The notes beneath the pieces were generated by a model, which did not search any database, was not told the DNA's origin, and saw only the letters and a list, made by a program, of their open reading frames with translations. The translations under genes and the position numbers were made by a program. DNA of 64,000 nucleotides, taken from the NCBI GenBank assembly GCA_942492915.1, contig OW818662.1, forward strand, positions 372,001 to 436,000, written 5' to 3'. Below are positions 17,180 to 26,581 of this stretch, in pieces. Each line of letters starts with the position of its first letter. The stretch's first letter is position 1. This stretch comes from Turneriella sp942492915 (lineage in GTDB: Bacteria > Spirochaetota > Leptospiria > Turneriellales > Turneriellaceae).

Positions 17180-18732
17180 GAAGCCTTCTTGAGGGCAATC
17201 ATTTTTGTCAGGCGCTCGGTAACGCGGGCTTTTCCCAACAAGTTCAGATATACCGGCAGTTCGAGGCCTTCGAGGCGCCCTGTGGCTGCAAGGCGAACCG
17301 CCATAAAGAGGGGTTTGCCCTTCAGATTCAGCTCTTTTCCGATCGACTGAATTGCCTCTTTCACAGCGTTCTGTTCCAGTATGTCTGTCTGACCGCCCAT
17401 CTGCTCAATTAGACGCAGGAACGCCTCGGCCAGCAACGAAAAATTTTCAGCGGTAAAATATTCTGATGCGACATAATTTTCCGTGCGCGGTGCAAACGGC
17501 AGATAGAAGTCAGCCAGGTACTGTTTGATTTGCCCGAGCGTATCGAGGTAAACCCGAAGCGACAGCAAGATTTCGCGCAGCCGTTCATTTTTTGGGGTGC
17601 ATTCGCTCTCTGGCACGACGCCGGTACCCGCGACAAACGGTAGTATTTCTTCGATAAAGTCGTCGTCGGGTGTTGCGCGAATGTGCTGGTTTGAAAGCCA
17701 GTTCAGTTTCGACTTCGGAAAAAGGTATGCTTCAAGTTCAGAGGTTGATGCCAGGGCTAGATCCACATCGGCGGCTTTTGCCAGATCGAACACGTCGAAC
17801 ATTGCCGGCGATTTGCTGCAGCGGGCCACATCGAAGAGCGACTTCTGTTCTGCGATCGACATATACTCGCGTCCGTCTGGCGATGACCAGCCCAGCAACG
17901 CCATGTAGTTATTGAATGCGCGGGCCGTATAGCCGAGGTCACGAAATGCGGTGATGGGTGTGGCTCCGTGGCGCTTTGAGAGTTTCTTGTGGTCTGAACC
18001 GACAATCTCGCTGACGTGTGCCCACGCGGGAACTTTCCATGCAAAGGCATCGTAGACGAGTATCTGGCGTGGCGTGTTTGACAAGTGGCCGACACCCCGA
18101 ATCACATGCGTGATATCCATGAGATGGTCGTCGACGACGACTGCATAGTTATACGATGCGTAGCCGTCAGACTTTACAATGATAAAATCGCCGATCAAGG
18201 CGGTGTCGAAGCGAACCGTACCCTGTACCATATCATCCACAACGACTTCTTTAGCGGGAGTGCGAAAGCGAATCGTATGGCCTATGTTCTGTGCCTTTTT
18301 CTCAGAAATTTCTGCTTCGGTCAGGCTACGGCATTTACCGTCGTAGACGTAAGGCAAGCCCATTGCCTCGCGCTGCTTCTTCTTGCGGTCGAGCTCATCT
18401 GCTGAACAGAAGCAAGGGTACGCTTGTTTGTTTGCGATCAGCTTCTGTGCATATTCTTTGTAGAGATCAAGCCGTTCAGATTGTTTGTAGGGGCCGTGCG
18501 GCCCGTCCACCTCGGGGCCTTCATCCCATTCATAACCAAGCCACTTGAGCGAGTCAATAACCTGATGGTAGCTCTGCTCAGTCGAGCGGGCCTGGTCAGT
18601 GTCTTCAATGCGCAGAATGAATTTGCCCTTCTGCGCGCGCGCATACAGATAGTTGAAGAGGGCTGTACGCGCGCCGCCGACATGCAGGTAGCCGGTGGGT
18701 GAGGGTGCGAAGCGGGTGCGGATTTCAGACAT
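17176..18732 (-). CDS. gltX: glutamyl-tRNA synthetase
   Basis: A 518-residue class I synthetase that charges tRNA-Glu. The HIGH-type motif is in FAPSPTGYLHVGGARTALF (about 8-26) and the KMSKS-type motif is in DHKKLSKRHG (about 248). The catalytic Rossmann core is followed by the helical anticodon-binding domain (about 330-510). CFCSADELD occupies the usual Zn-region position but does not show a full four-ligand set. It heads a three-gene operon. A hairpin lies in its leader at 18752-18784. Confidence 0.96.
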   Translation of the reverse strand: MSEIRTRFAPSPTGYLHVGGARTALFNYLYARAQKGKFILRIEDTDQARSTEQSYHQVIDSLKWLGYEWDEGPEVDGPHGPYKQSERLDLYKEYAQKLIANKQAYPCFCSADELDRKKKQREAMGLPYVYDGKCRSLTEAEISEKKAQNIGHTIRFRTPAKEVVVDDMVQGTVRFDTALIGDFIIVKSDGYASYNYAVVVDDHLMDITHVIRGVGHLSNTPRQILVYDAFAWKVPAWAHVSEIVGSDHKKLSKRHGATPITAFRDLGYTARAFNNYMALLGWSSPDGREYMSIAEQKSLFDVARCSKSPAMFDVFDLAKAADVDLALASTSELEAYLFPKSKLNWLSNQHIRATPDDDFIEEILPFVAGTGVVPESECTPKNERLREILLSLRVYLDTLGQIKQYLADFYLPFAPRTENYVASEYFTAENFSLLAEAFLRLIEQMGGQTDILEQNAVKEAIQSIGKELNLKGKPLFMAVRLAATGRLEGLELPVYLNLLGKARVTERLTKMIALKKAS

Positions 18733-18751
18733 ATACGTTTATTCTTCTTTT

Positions 18752-18784
18752 GACCCATGGCATTCCTTCGAAATGCCATGGGTC
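18752..18784. promoter_or_regulatory. 13-bp perfect hairpin in the gltX / glpD divergent region
   Basis: Arms 18752-18764 and 18772-18784 pair perfectly over 13 bp with a 7-base loop. It lies between divergent genes, 19 bases before the gltX start and 72 before glpD, so it cannot be an ordinary terminator of either. It could be a leader control hairpin of gltX or a block between divergent transcripts. Confidence 0.45.
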
Positions 18785-18856
18785 GTATAGTGGTTTACGA
18801 CATGTCTCATGGGCCGTCTGTGAGTGAGTTCTGCCTTGCGGCAGGCGGCCGACCCA

Positions 18857-20506
18857 ATGAAGCGAGATCTGCAGCGGTTCCAGAATCAGGTCTTTGATGT
18901 GCTTGTGCTCGGTGGCGGTGTCAGCGGCGCCTCGATCGCCTGGGATGCAATTCTGCGTGGCTTTTCCGTTGCTCTGATCGAACGCGCTGACTTTGGCCAC
19001 GCAACCTCAGCCTCGACATCAAAACTAATCCACGGTGGGCTCAGGTACCTCGCGCAGGGTGATATTCCGGTAGTGCGTGAGTCGCTGAGAGAGCGGCGCT
19101 ACCTTGAAGGCAACATGCCGCATCAGGTTTTCCCGATGCCGTTCGTGATGCCTTTCTATGATTTTACGCCAACCCCGCGCTGGATGCTCGGCGTCGGTCT
19201 GACGCTTTACGATTTGCTCGCCTGGGACAGAAACTACATCGATGATCCCGATAAGCACCTGGATAAAAAACGCTGGCTTACCCGTGAAAAGGCCTTGCAG
19301 ATTGAACCTGGTCTGAACCCGCAGGGGCTCAAAGGGGCGTACCATTATTACGACGCGCTCAATCGCCACCCCAATCGGTCAAATCTTGAATATATATTAT
19401 CTGCTGCGGCACGCGGGGCGCAGGTTGCCAACTACGTCGCGTGTTCTGATTTTATCGTCGAAGAAACGACGACGGGCAAGAAGGTATCAGGGGTCATTGC
19501 CGAAGACCGTATCAGTGGAAAACAATTTCCTGTACGGGCGCGCGTCACCGTAAATGCAACAGGCCCGTGGGGTGATATTGTGCTCTCAAAGCTCAAGCGC
19601 AACAACGAGCATAAATTAGTTCGCTCAAAAGGTATTCATCTGCTCTTTCCGCGTTTTCACAAAAATTCGACAATTGGCATCGAAACACGCGATAAACAGC
19701 ATATCTTCCTTATCCCGTGGGGCAAATATTCATTGCTCGGCACGACAGACACCGAGTACAAAGGCGACCCAGATGATCTGAATGTGACCCGTGACGATGC
19801 ACAGGCATTTCTCAATCAATATAACGAATATTTTCCACAGAAAAAGGTGCTCGGTGACGTGGTTAATTCTTACGCGGGCCTGCGTCCGCTCGTCGCAGAA
19901 AGTTCTGTGACCTCGACTTATAAGGCGTCACGTCGTCATGAAATCGTCTACCACAAAAAAACTGAAAACGTTGATGGATTGGTGTCTGTGTTCGGCGGCA
20001 AATGGACGACTTCGCGCGCGCTGGCCGAAGAGACGCTTGATCTGGTTGAAAGAAAATTTGGTTTTCCGCACCGCAGATCAATATCGCACAAAACACAGGT
20101 CGTGGGCGGTGCTGTCGGTCCGCGGCTTGCCACCTATATAGCAGAAGCGCATGCCCGCTGGGACAGGGTTTTTGCACCGCAGCTCATCGAACACCTGATC
20201 GAAATATACGGGGCGCTGTTTGAGCGTGTGCTCGACTATGTCATCAAAGACAAATCTCTTCTGCGCCCGATAGAAAATGAATACCCGTTTATTTACGCAG
20301 AAATTTATTACGCGGTCGAACAAGAGATGGCGCTGACGCTCACCGATTTTCTGAAGCGCCGCTGTGGTCTCGGTAACATGGGATTTATTTCCGATTCAGC
20401 GCTGCAGGCTGTTGCCGCACAAATGGGTGATCTTCTGCGCTGGGACAACACGCGCCGCCGCGAAGAAGTGGCTGAATTTAAAAAATCGCGCTCGATAATC
20501 GGTTAA
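18857..20506 (+). CDS. glpD: FAD-dependent glycerol-3-phosphate dehydrogenase
   Basis: About 549 residues from the ATG at 18857, with AGGCGG 8 bases upstream; a GTG at 18824 is in frame but less likely. It oxidises glycerol-3-phosphate to dihydroxyacetone phosphate and passes electrons to the quinone pool at the inner membrane. The FAD-binding motif VLGGGVSGASIAWDA is at the N-terminus, followed by the GlpD signature SKLIHGGLRYL, FLIPWGKYSLLGTTDTEY and SYAGLRPLV. A helical C-terminal domain follows. The stop overlaps murB (TAATG). Confidence 0.95.
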   Translation: MKRDLQRFQNQVFDVLVLGGGVSGASIAWDAILRGFSVALIERADFGHATSASTSKLIHGGLRYLAQGDIPVVRESLRERRYLEGNMPHQVFPMPFVMPFYDFTPTPRWMLGVGLTLYDLLAWDRNYIDDPDKHLDKKRWLTREKALQIEPGLNPQGLKGAYHYYDALNRHPNRSNLEYILSAAARGAQVANYVACSDFIVEETTTGKKVSGVIAEDRISGKQFPVRARVTVNATGPWGDIVLSKLKRNNEHKLVRSKGIHLLFPRFHKNSTIGIETRDKQHIFLIPWGKYSLLGTTDTEYKGDPDDLNVTRDDAQAFLNQYNEYFPQKKVLGDVVNSYAGLRPLVAESSVTSTYKASRRHEIVYHKKTENVDGLVSVFGGKWTTSRALAEETLDLVERKFGFPHRRSISHKTQVVGGAVGPRLATYIAEAHARWDRVFAPQLIEHLIEIYGALFERVLDYVIKDKSLLRPIENEYPFIYAEIYYAVEQEMALTLTDFLKRRCGLGNMGFISDSALQAVAAQMGDLLRWDNTRRREEVAEFKKSRSIIG

Positions 20507-21441
20507 TGAGTGCTCACGCAGAACTTGAAAATTTTCTGCGCAAGGCCGACATCAAGTTCAGTCGCGGCGTAAGCCTCAGAGAATACACAACCTTTCGACT
20601 CGGCGGTGCCGCCGAAATATTCGTTACACCCGACCGCCCGGAAAAGCTGGCTGCCTTGCAGCAGTGGCTACAAATGCATCGCCTGCCTGTATTCTTGCTC
20701 GGCGGCGGGTCGAACCTTCTTGTTTCTGATTTGGGTTTTTCGGGGGCTGTTATACACCCTGATTTCGGTGAAGATATTGTGGTGCGCCATGAATCGTATG
20801 AGCGCCTGCAGGTTTATGTTCCTGCGAGCGCGCGTGCTCCGCTTGCGGGAAAAAAAATATCAGCGCAGGGCTTTACCGGTATCGAGTTCTTGACGACGAT
20901 TCCTGGCCATTTTGGCGGCTCAGTGATACAGAATGCGGGCTGCTACGGCCATGAGCTGAAAGATTCACTGGTGAGCGTTGAAGTCGTGCACAGTGGCGAG
21001 GTGCGTCAATTTTCTGCATCCGCCTGTGATTTTAGCTATCGGGATAGTCTGTTTAAGCACAACGACGGCTATTGGATCACCGGTGCGATGCTTGAATTGC
21101 CCAAAGGAGATGCAGTGGCGATCGACGCACGCATCAGCGACTACAAAGCCCGGCGCATTGCATCGCAGCCAAAGAACCGGCGCTCGGCCGGCAGTATCTT
21201 CAAGAATCCTGCGCCCGAAGTTTCGAGCCACAAAGCATGGCAACTCATTGAAGCGGCGGGACTTAGGGGTGTGAAGCAGGGCGGAGCAGAAATTTCACAG
21301 GAACATTGCAATTTTATTGTGAATAATGGCAGCGCGACAGCCGGCGATGTTTATGGCCTGATTCGTCTTGCCGAACAACGCGTGTTCGAAACGACCGGAG
21401 TCACCCTCGAACGCGAAGTCGTGCTCGTCGGCGAATTTTAA
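20506..21441 (+). CDS. murB: UDP-N-acetylenolpyruvoylglucosamine reductase
   Basis: A 311-residue flavoenzyme that makes UDP-N-acetylmuramate in peptidoglycan synthesis. Motifs are TTFRLGGAAEIF, LLGGGSNLLVSD, TTIPGHFGGSVIQNAGCYG and RRSAGSIFKNP with the catalytic Ser, plus the terminal LEREVVLVGEF that carries the catalytic Glu. The short form without the extra domain fits type II MurB. It overlaps glpD by one base, so translation is coupled. A hairpin at 21448-21472 follows the stop. Confidence 0.95.
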   Translation: MSAHAELENFLRKADIKFSRGVSLREYTTFRLGGAAEIFVTPDRPEKLAALQQWLQMHRLPVFLLGGGSNLLVSDLGFSGAVIHPDFGEDIVVRHESYERLQVYVPASARAPLAGKKISAQGFTGIEFLTTIPGHFGGSVIQNAGCYGHELKDSLVSVEVVHSGEVRQFSASACDFSYRDSLFKHNDGYWITGAMLELPKGDAVAIDARISDYKARRIASQPKNRRSAGSIFKNPAPEVSSHKAWQLIEAAGLRGVKQGGAEISQEHCNFIVNNGSATAGDVYGLIRLAEQRVFETTGVTLEREVVLVGEF

Positions 21442-21447
21442 AGCAAA

Positions 21448-21472
21448 TGATCGCGCGCGGTGAGCGCGATCA
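21448..21472. terminator. bidirectional hairpin between murB and the GH1 gene
   Basis: A 9-bp GC-rich stem (21448-21456 with 21464-21472) and a 7-base loop between two convergent genes, 7 bases after murB and 9 bases after the GH1 stop. It is flanked by A-rich sequence on the right but has no long U-run. Confidence 0.6.
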
Positions 21473-21480
21473 GAAAAACA

Positions 21481-22971
21481 TCAATAGGCTTTTGCCGCTT
21501 CGTTGTATGCATCCGGTGAAATGCCCGTTTCAATAATGTTTTTATAGTGGTCAAAACTCTTGCGTTTCTTGCGCGCGAAACCGTTCTTATAATCTGTTTC
21601 GACGAGACCAAAGCGGGTTTCATAGCCTTCTGCCCATTCAAAGTTGTCGATCAGTGACCAATGAAAATATCCGCGCACGTCTGCGCCGGCTTCGATTGCC
21701 GCCGCAGTTTCAGCGAGATGCGTGGTGATCAGGCGCTGCCTGAGAATGTCATCGTGTTTAGCTTCAGCGGTGCCTGATTCCAGAATGTATAACGGCAGTC
21801 CGTATTTTGAATTCGCCGAAAGCAGAATTGTTTTCATACCTATCGGGTAATCGGCCCAGCCGAGCTCGTTTTTAATCTCGCGCTCATCGGTTTCGTCGTT
21901 ATTCTTTACTTCAAATTTAGTTGGCGAGAAAATGTTCGATTTTATGTAAAAACGGCCATAGTAGTTCACGCCGATAAAATCCTGCGTGCCCTTGAGTCCG
22001 TCGATTGTCTCTTCGATGTCTGTGTTCGTCACTTTGAGCACACCGGTCTGAATCGCGTCTGTGAAGTCCCAAATAAAGGCCTGCTCGACCTTGCCGGCGA
22101 TGATACGGTCAAGAATTGCATAGTTGCGGTACGGTGCAAACTCGCGTGTGTGCTGCGTGACGCCCACCGAGGCCTTAACCTTCTGTTTCGCCGAGAAATC
22201 CTTAATGATCTTGTACGCCAGCGCATGCGCTCTGAGCAGCGATTGCATGACGGGGGCCACCGCTTTTTCATTCGGGCGCTTTTCCATCGGTGGAAATATA
22301 CCTTGCATGTAACCCGAATAAATGTACACCATTGGTTCGTTGAGCGTCGTCCACACGCGCACGTCTTTGCCCCAGCGGTTGACCACAAACGTCACAAATT
22401 GGCTGAAATGCTGCAAGGCGTCTGTGCGTTCCCAGCCGCGCTTGCCGTCTTTGTCAGTAAAGAACCATCTCGGCGAGCTGAAATGGAAGAGGGTGACCGA
22501 TGGTTCAATGCCGTTCTTTTTCAGCTCAGCAAAAAGTTTGTCATAGAAAGCTACCGCAGCCGCGTCGGGCTCGGTCATGTTCTCACGCGGAAACAGTTTA
22601 TCCCACGCAATCGAAAAGCGGTATGCATTGTTGCCCATTTGCTTCATGAGAGCCACATCTTCGACCACCTTTTCATTGTGCGCGGTTTTGTTTTTGATGA
22701 CATTGGCGGGCCAAAGATGCAGGTCTTTGATCGCGGCGCCCGTAACGGGTTTGCCTTCACCTGCGTAACTTCTGGCAATCAGGTCAGCCCAGTCGCTCGC
22801 GGTGGTTGCCTCGAGCTGTTCGGCTGCAGTCGCAGTGCCCCAGAGAAAACCTTTGGGAAACTTCAGTGTTGCGGGAATTTGCGTTCGCGTCAGTTTTTCC
22901 GAGGTGCGTGATTTGCCGCAGGCAGCCGCAAAAAAGGTGCAGGCCAAAATTACGTAATGGAATTTGCGCAT
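21481..22971 (-). CDS. glycoside hydrolase family 1 lipoprotein
   Basis: A 496-residue protein with a lipoprotein signal (FFAAAC, Cys18) followed by a GH1 TIM barrel. Recognisable are FPKGFLWGTATAAEQLE, NNAYRFSIAWDKLFP, the acid/base site TTLNEPMVY, and the C-terminal HWSLIDNFEWAEGYETRFGLV. The nucleophile region reads LYILESG where most family members have ITENG, so the Glu is kept but its neighbour differs. GH1 enzymes hydrolyse beta-glucosides and related sugars. A lipid-anchored, exported GH1 is uncommon, since most are cytoplasmic. The substrate is unknown. Confidence 0.9.
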   Translation of the reverse strand: MRKFHYVILACTFFAAACGKSRTSEKLTRTQIPATLKFPKGFLWGTATAAEQLEATTASDWADLIARSYAGEGKPVTGAAIKDLHLWPANVIKNKTAHNEKVVEDVALMKQMGNNAYRFSIAWDKLFPRENMTEPDAAAVAFYDKLFAELKKNGIEPSVTLFHFSSPRWFFTDKDGKRGWERTDALQHFSQFVTFVVNRWGKDVRVWTTLNEPMVYIYSGYMQGIFPPMEKRPNEKAVAPVMQSLLRAHALAYKIIKDFSAKQKVKASVGVTQHTREFAPYRNYAILDRIIAGKVEQAFIWDFTDAIQTGVLKVTNTDIEETIDGLKGTQDFIGVNYYGRFYIKSNIFSPTKFEVKNNDETDEREIKNELGWADYPIGMKTILLSANSKYGLPLYILESGTAEAKHDDILRQRLITTHLAETAAAIEAGADVRGYFHWSLIDNFEWAEGYETRFGLVETDYKNGFARKKRKSFDHYKNIIETGISPDAYNEAAKAY

Positions 22972-23022
22972 CGCGTATGGCTATCGGAAACGGCAGACGT
23001 GTCAAACGCAAATCGCAGGCGC

Positions 23023-23838
23023 TTAGCCCATCTTCTGCGTCAGCATGCCGACGAGGCTTGTAAACTCTTCGGGCATGAGGCGTTTTGCGAGGTCCATGGC
23101 ATGCGCGTCGAGGCCGATGAGCAATTTCTTTTTTTTACCTTTAATAGCGCCCAGAATTGCTTTAGCGGCATCTTCTGCTGAAGTGCGGGCAATGCTGTCA
23201 AATCGCGATGTGATATGTGCCTTGTCATTGCCGCCGGGTGAAGAGTGCACTCTGGCATTTCGCACGATGTTCGTTTTTATGCCGCCCGGATGCACCGAGG
23301 TTACCACGACGTTTGAACCTGCGAGTTCCTGGTGAAGCGTTTCGTTAAAGCCAAACACCGCATACTTGGAACAGTTGTACGGGCCATTATTCGGGAAAGG
23401 AACAAAACCGTTAACGCTCGAGATATTCACGATAGAAGCTTCTGGCCGGTTTTTCAGGTGCGGCAAAAAAGCGAGCGTGCCATAGACAACGCCCCAGAAG
23501 TTCACGTTCATGACCCATTCAAAATCATCATACGATACCTGCTCGAGCGGCTGCAGCACGGCGACCCCTGCATTATTGATAACGATGTCGACCTGGCCGT
23601 GCGATTTGATTGCAGCTTCGGCGAGGGCATAAACCTGCTCGCGCTTTGCGACATCCACCACATGCGGGGTGATTTTGGTCTGCCCGTAAAGTTCACCAAC
23701 GGTCGCTTCAAGATTTTTTTGCACCACATCGGCCAGCACCAGCTCGGCGCCCGCTTTAGCCAGTTGGTGTGCCACCTGCTTGCCGATGCCTGAACCGGCA
23801 CCGGTCACGACGGCGACTTTATTGCGAAGATCTTTCAT
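23023..23838 (-). CDS. short-chain dehydrogenase/reductase
   Basis: A 271-residue classical SDR. The cofactor motif VTGAGSGIGKQVAHQLA lies at the N-terminus, followed by DVAKREQVYALAEAA, INNAGVAVL, the Ser in NISSVNGFVPF and the YNCSK catalytic Tyr/Lys pair. The Asp after the second strand (LADVV) suggests NAD(H) preference, though this is weak evidence. The substrate is unknown. It stands alone between the GH1 gene and a lipoprotein, both on the same strand. Confidence 0.9.
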   Translation of the reverse strand: MKDLRNKVAVVTGAGSGIGKQVAHQLAKAGAELVLADVVQKNLEATVGELYGQTKITPHVVDVAKREQVYALAEAAIKSHGQVDIVINNAGVAVLQPLEQVSYDDFEWVMNVNFWGVVYGTLAFLPHLKNRPEASIVNISSVNGFVPFPNNGPYNCSKYAVFGFNETLHQELAGSNVVVTSVHPGGIKTNIVRNARVHSSPGGNDKAHITSRFDSIARTSAEDAAKAILGAIKGKKKKLLIGLDAHAMDLAKRLMPEEFTSLVGMLTQKMG

Positions 23839-23898
23839 TAGGGCAGGGGCACAGACTTGACGCGAACGTCAAGGTTTGTCGACCCTCGGCGCCAGGGC

Positions 23899-24381
23899 TT
23901 AGTTGGCCGCTACGACTTTGTCGACGCTCACGAGGCAAGATTTATCCATCGGTTTGCCCGGAATACCCCCCGGCGCGACGTCGCCCTCGATGGTTACCTT
24001 CGAGCCATTGCCCAGAATTGCGCCCGTGTCACTCTTAATCTTCATGTCAGATTCTTTATAGTCGCTTTGCAATTTCTCGACGTGGTTGTCCCGCGAACCC
24101 ACGCGAAATGATGCGAATATTTTTTCGCCCTCACGGTTCGGTTTTCCGTATACGTAAACCATCATCGTATTGCTGATCATGACACTCTTGGGTGTTGCGA
24201 GATACCCCGTGAAAGCGACATGGTGAAAACGCGCATACTTTTTCTCGTCATAAAACGGTGCAAATTTATCCGTGCAGACGGTTTCGAATGTGGCTTGTTC
24301 CAGGGGCTGCTGGTGTTTCTTGTAACAGCCCGCCGAAAGCAAAGCACCAAACAGCAGAACTGTGTTGAACAGAATTTTCAT
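23899..24381 (-). CDS. small lipoprotein of unknown function
   Basis: A 160-residue protein with a clear lipobox (LLSAGC, Cys19), then a soluble domain that I do not recognise. The predicted strands (FHHVAFTGYLATPKSVMIS, TMMVYVYGKP) and the closing SKVTIEGDV look like a small beta domain, possibly OB-like. It is 6 bases downstream of the FadF-like gene on the same strand and may be cotranscribed with it. Confidence 0.7.
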   Translation of the reverse strand: MKILFNTVLLFGALLSAGCYKKHQQPLEQATFETVCTDKFAPFYDEKKYARFHHVAFTGYLATPKSVMISNTMMVYVYGKPNREGEKIFASFRVGSRDNHVEKLQSDYKESDMKIKSDTGAILGNGSKVTIEGDVAPGGIPGKPMDKSCLVSVDKVVAAN

Positions 24382-24387
24382 GTTCTG

Positions 24388-26493
24388 TTACTTCACCGTC
24401 TGCGCCAGAATCTCTGCGACGTCGAGGGTTTTCACCGACTCTTCTTTTTCCATCGATTTCACGCCGTCTGCTACCATCGTGATGCAGAACGGGCAGGCGC
24501 TCGCAACAGTTCTAGCTTCGGTCGCAACCAGCTGCTTTGTACGCTTGATGTTGACGCGTTCGTAGCTGATTCCTTCGGCTTTCAGCGCCGCTTCGTCGCG
24601 CGCGTGCTCTTCTTCTTTCCACATCTGCGCGCCACCGGCACCGCAGCAGAGACCGCGTGACTTGTTGTCGACCGCTTCGACAACTTTGCCACCGGTTGCT
24701 TTTTCGAGTATCGAGCGCGGCGCAGAGTACACGTCGTTGTAACGGCCGAGATAGCACGAGTCGTGGTAGGTGACGAGGCCGAGTTCTTTTGCCTTCGACG
24801 GGTCTACCTGAATCTTGTTCTCTTTCAGCAATTTATCGAGATACGTTGTATGGTGCTCAACTTCATAGTTGCCGCCCATCTGGGGGTATTCATTCTTCAG
24901 CGTGTTGAAGCAATGCGGGCAACCCGTGACGATCTTCTGCACGCCATAATTGTTCATGGTCTGTATGTTCATGCCGGCAAGCGTCTGAAAAAGGTATTCG
25001 TTGCCGGCGCGGCGTGCGGAATCGCCCGTGCAGTTTTCTTCAGTGCCCAGAATGCCAAACTTGACGTCGGCCTTGTTCATGAGGCTCGCAATCGACTGCG
25101 CAATCTTCTTGTTGCGGTCGTCAAATGCACCCGCGCAGCCGACCCAAAAGAGAACGTCTGGCTTCTGGCCTTCTTCGTTCCACTTTGCCATGGTTTTGAT
25201 ATTGAGGCCTTCTGCCCATTCTTCACGTTTGTGCGAGCCGACACCCCATGGGTTTGACTGGTTTTCCATGTTCGTGAGCGCTGTCTGCAGTTCACCTGGC
25301 AGCGCGCCTTCAGAAAGCACGAGTGCGCGGCGCATGCCGATAATCGCGTCGACCTGGTTGTTACCCACGGGGCAGGCTTCAACGCAGGCATAGCAGGTTG
25401 TGCATGCCCACAGTGATTCTTGCGAGGTGTAGTTGTCGATCACGCGCAGCTCAGGCATCGCGGTGATTTCTTCGTCTGTCTTGCCGGCCTTTTTCGCCGC
25501 GTCAACCTTGTGCATCTGCTCCATGAGCGCATGCTTGAGGTCGCCCATGATGCTCTTTGGGTTCAGCTGCTTGCCCGTGCGGTTCGCAGGGCATTCGATT
25601 GTACAGCGACCGCATTCGATGCAGCTGAGGCCGTTCAGGTGGTCTTTCCAGGTGAAATCTTGTACGTTTGCCGCTCCCCATACTTTTGCGTTTTCCGTGT
25701 CGAGATATGAAAGCTGGCCCTTTGGTGTTTCTTTTTCAAACCAGAAGTTAACCGGCGCCCAGATAAGGTGCGCGTGCTTTGAATTCGGTACAAATGCCAT
25801 GAACGCGAACACGGTCAGAATGTGTGTCCACCAGCCGCCGATGTAGACATAACCTGCGTTTGCCGAGGTGACGCCCCATGACGCGAGCAGGGCACCGACG
25901 CTTTCACGAATCGGCAGACCATGCGAATGGCCTTTTAATATGCCGTGTGCACCTTCTGCCACGAGAGTCGAAATCATGAGCGTCGAGATCATGGTGATCA
26001 CGATCATTGACTGTCCCGAAGGGCGGTCGAGTTCGTATGCGCGGTAAACCCAGCGGCGCAGCGCGAAGAACGCAAGGCCCGAAAGTACTAAGAGAGAAAA
26101 AACATCAAGCGCATAGTCATAGATAAAGGCAAAATGCGGAATTACCTGACCCATGAGGTCAGGTATCGAAAATTCGTACCCCGTCGTGCCCACGAGCGGC
26201 ATCTGAAACGGGCCGAAAAAGCCACCAATCAGCTGGCTTGTGGTGTGGCCGCCATAAACGAGAAAACCGTAAAAAATGAAGATGTGAAAGATGCCGCGTA
26301 CGGGCTTCTTCATGAGTTTCTTTTGCAACAGAACGTTGACGATGACGTTCTTAACTTTCTGGCCCAGCGTCGATTTAATCTCTTGCGCCTGCCCGAGGTG
26401 GGCATAACGCCAGTATTTCATGACCGCATAACCGGCGTAAGCGAACGAAGTGATGAATGCCACTGCAAAGAGGGCAACCTGTACGATTTCCAT
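24388..26493 (-). CDS. FadF/EtfD-like membrane Fe-S oxidoreductase
   Basis: A 701-residue protein. The N-terminal third has five or six membrane segments of the NarI gamma-subunit type. Next is a ferredoxin domain with two CxxCxxCxxxCP clusters (CIECGRCTIECP, CTTCYACVEACP). Two CCG (heterodisulfide reductase-like) domains follow, with WVGCAGAFD and GTEENCTGDSARR in the first and TYHDSCYLGR and SRGLCCGAGGAQMW in the second. This matches Bacillus FadF/YwjF-type proteins, which pass electrons from electron-transfer flavoprotein to menaquinone in fatty acid oxidation. That role is inferred from architecture; no etf genes are in the window. Confidence 0.85.
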   Translation of the reverse strand: MEIVQVALFAVAFITSFAYAGYAVMKYWRYAHLGQAQEIKSTLGQKVKNVIVNVLLQKKLMKKPVRGIFHIFIFYGFLVYGGHTTSQLIGGFFGPFQMPLVGTTGYEFSIPDLMGQVIPHFAFIYDYALDVFSLLVLSGLAFFALRRWVYRAYELDRPSGQSMIVITMISTLMISTLVAEGAHGILKGHSHGLPIRESVGALLASWGVTSANAGYVYIGGWWTHILTVFAFMAFVPNSKHAHLIWAPVNFWFEKETPKGQLSYLDTENAKVWGAANVQDFTWKDHLNGLSCIECGRCTIECPANRTGKQLNPKSIMGDLKHALMEQMHKVDAAKKAGKTDEEITAMPELRVIDNYTSQESLWACTTCYACVEACPVGNNQVDAIIGMRRALVLSEGALPGELQTALTNMENQSNPWGVGSHKREEWAEGLNIKTMAKWNEEGQKPDVLFWVGCAGAFDDRNKKIAQSIASLMNKADVKFGILGTEENCTGDSARRAGNEYLFQTLAGMNIQTMNNYGVQKIVTGCPHCFNTLKNEYPQMGGNYEVEHHTTYLDKLLKENKIQVDPSKAKELGLVTYHDSCYLGRYNDVYSAPRSILEKATGGKVVEAVDNKSRGLCCGAGGAQMWKEEEHARDEAALKAEGISYERVNIKRTKQLVATEARTVASACPFCITMVADGVKSMEKEESVKTLDVAEILAQTVK

Positions 26494-26534
26494 GGGTAAT
26501 AATCGGAAATTTTAGGGGGAGTGTAAAGAGAAAA

Positions 26535-26553
26535 GCGGCGCTGAGCGCGCCGC
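26535..26553 (-). terminator. terminator after the retropepsin-like gene
   Basis: A 7-bp GC stem (GCGGCGC with GCGCCGC) and 5-base loop. On the minus strand it is followed by TTTTCTCTT, giving a U-rich tail. It separates the retropepsin-like gene from the FadF-like gene. Confidence 0.65.
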
Positions 26554-26581
26554 ATTTCCCTTGTTGAGAATGGTTCTCGAC

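Noticed and set aside
22150..22911. 253-residue open frame antisense to the GH1 gene
   Set aside because: Complement of conserved GH1 sequence; no family motif and no ribosome-binding site.
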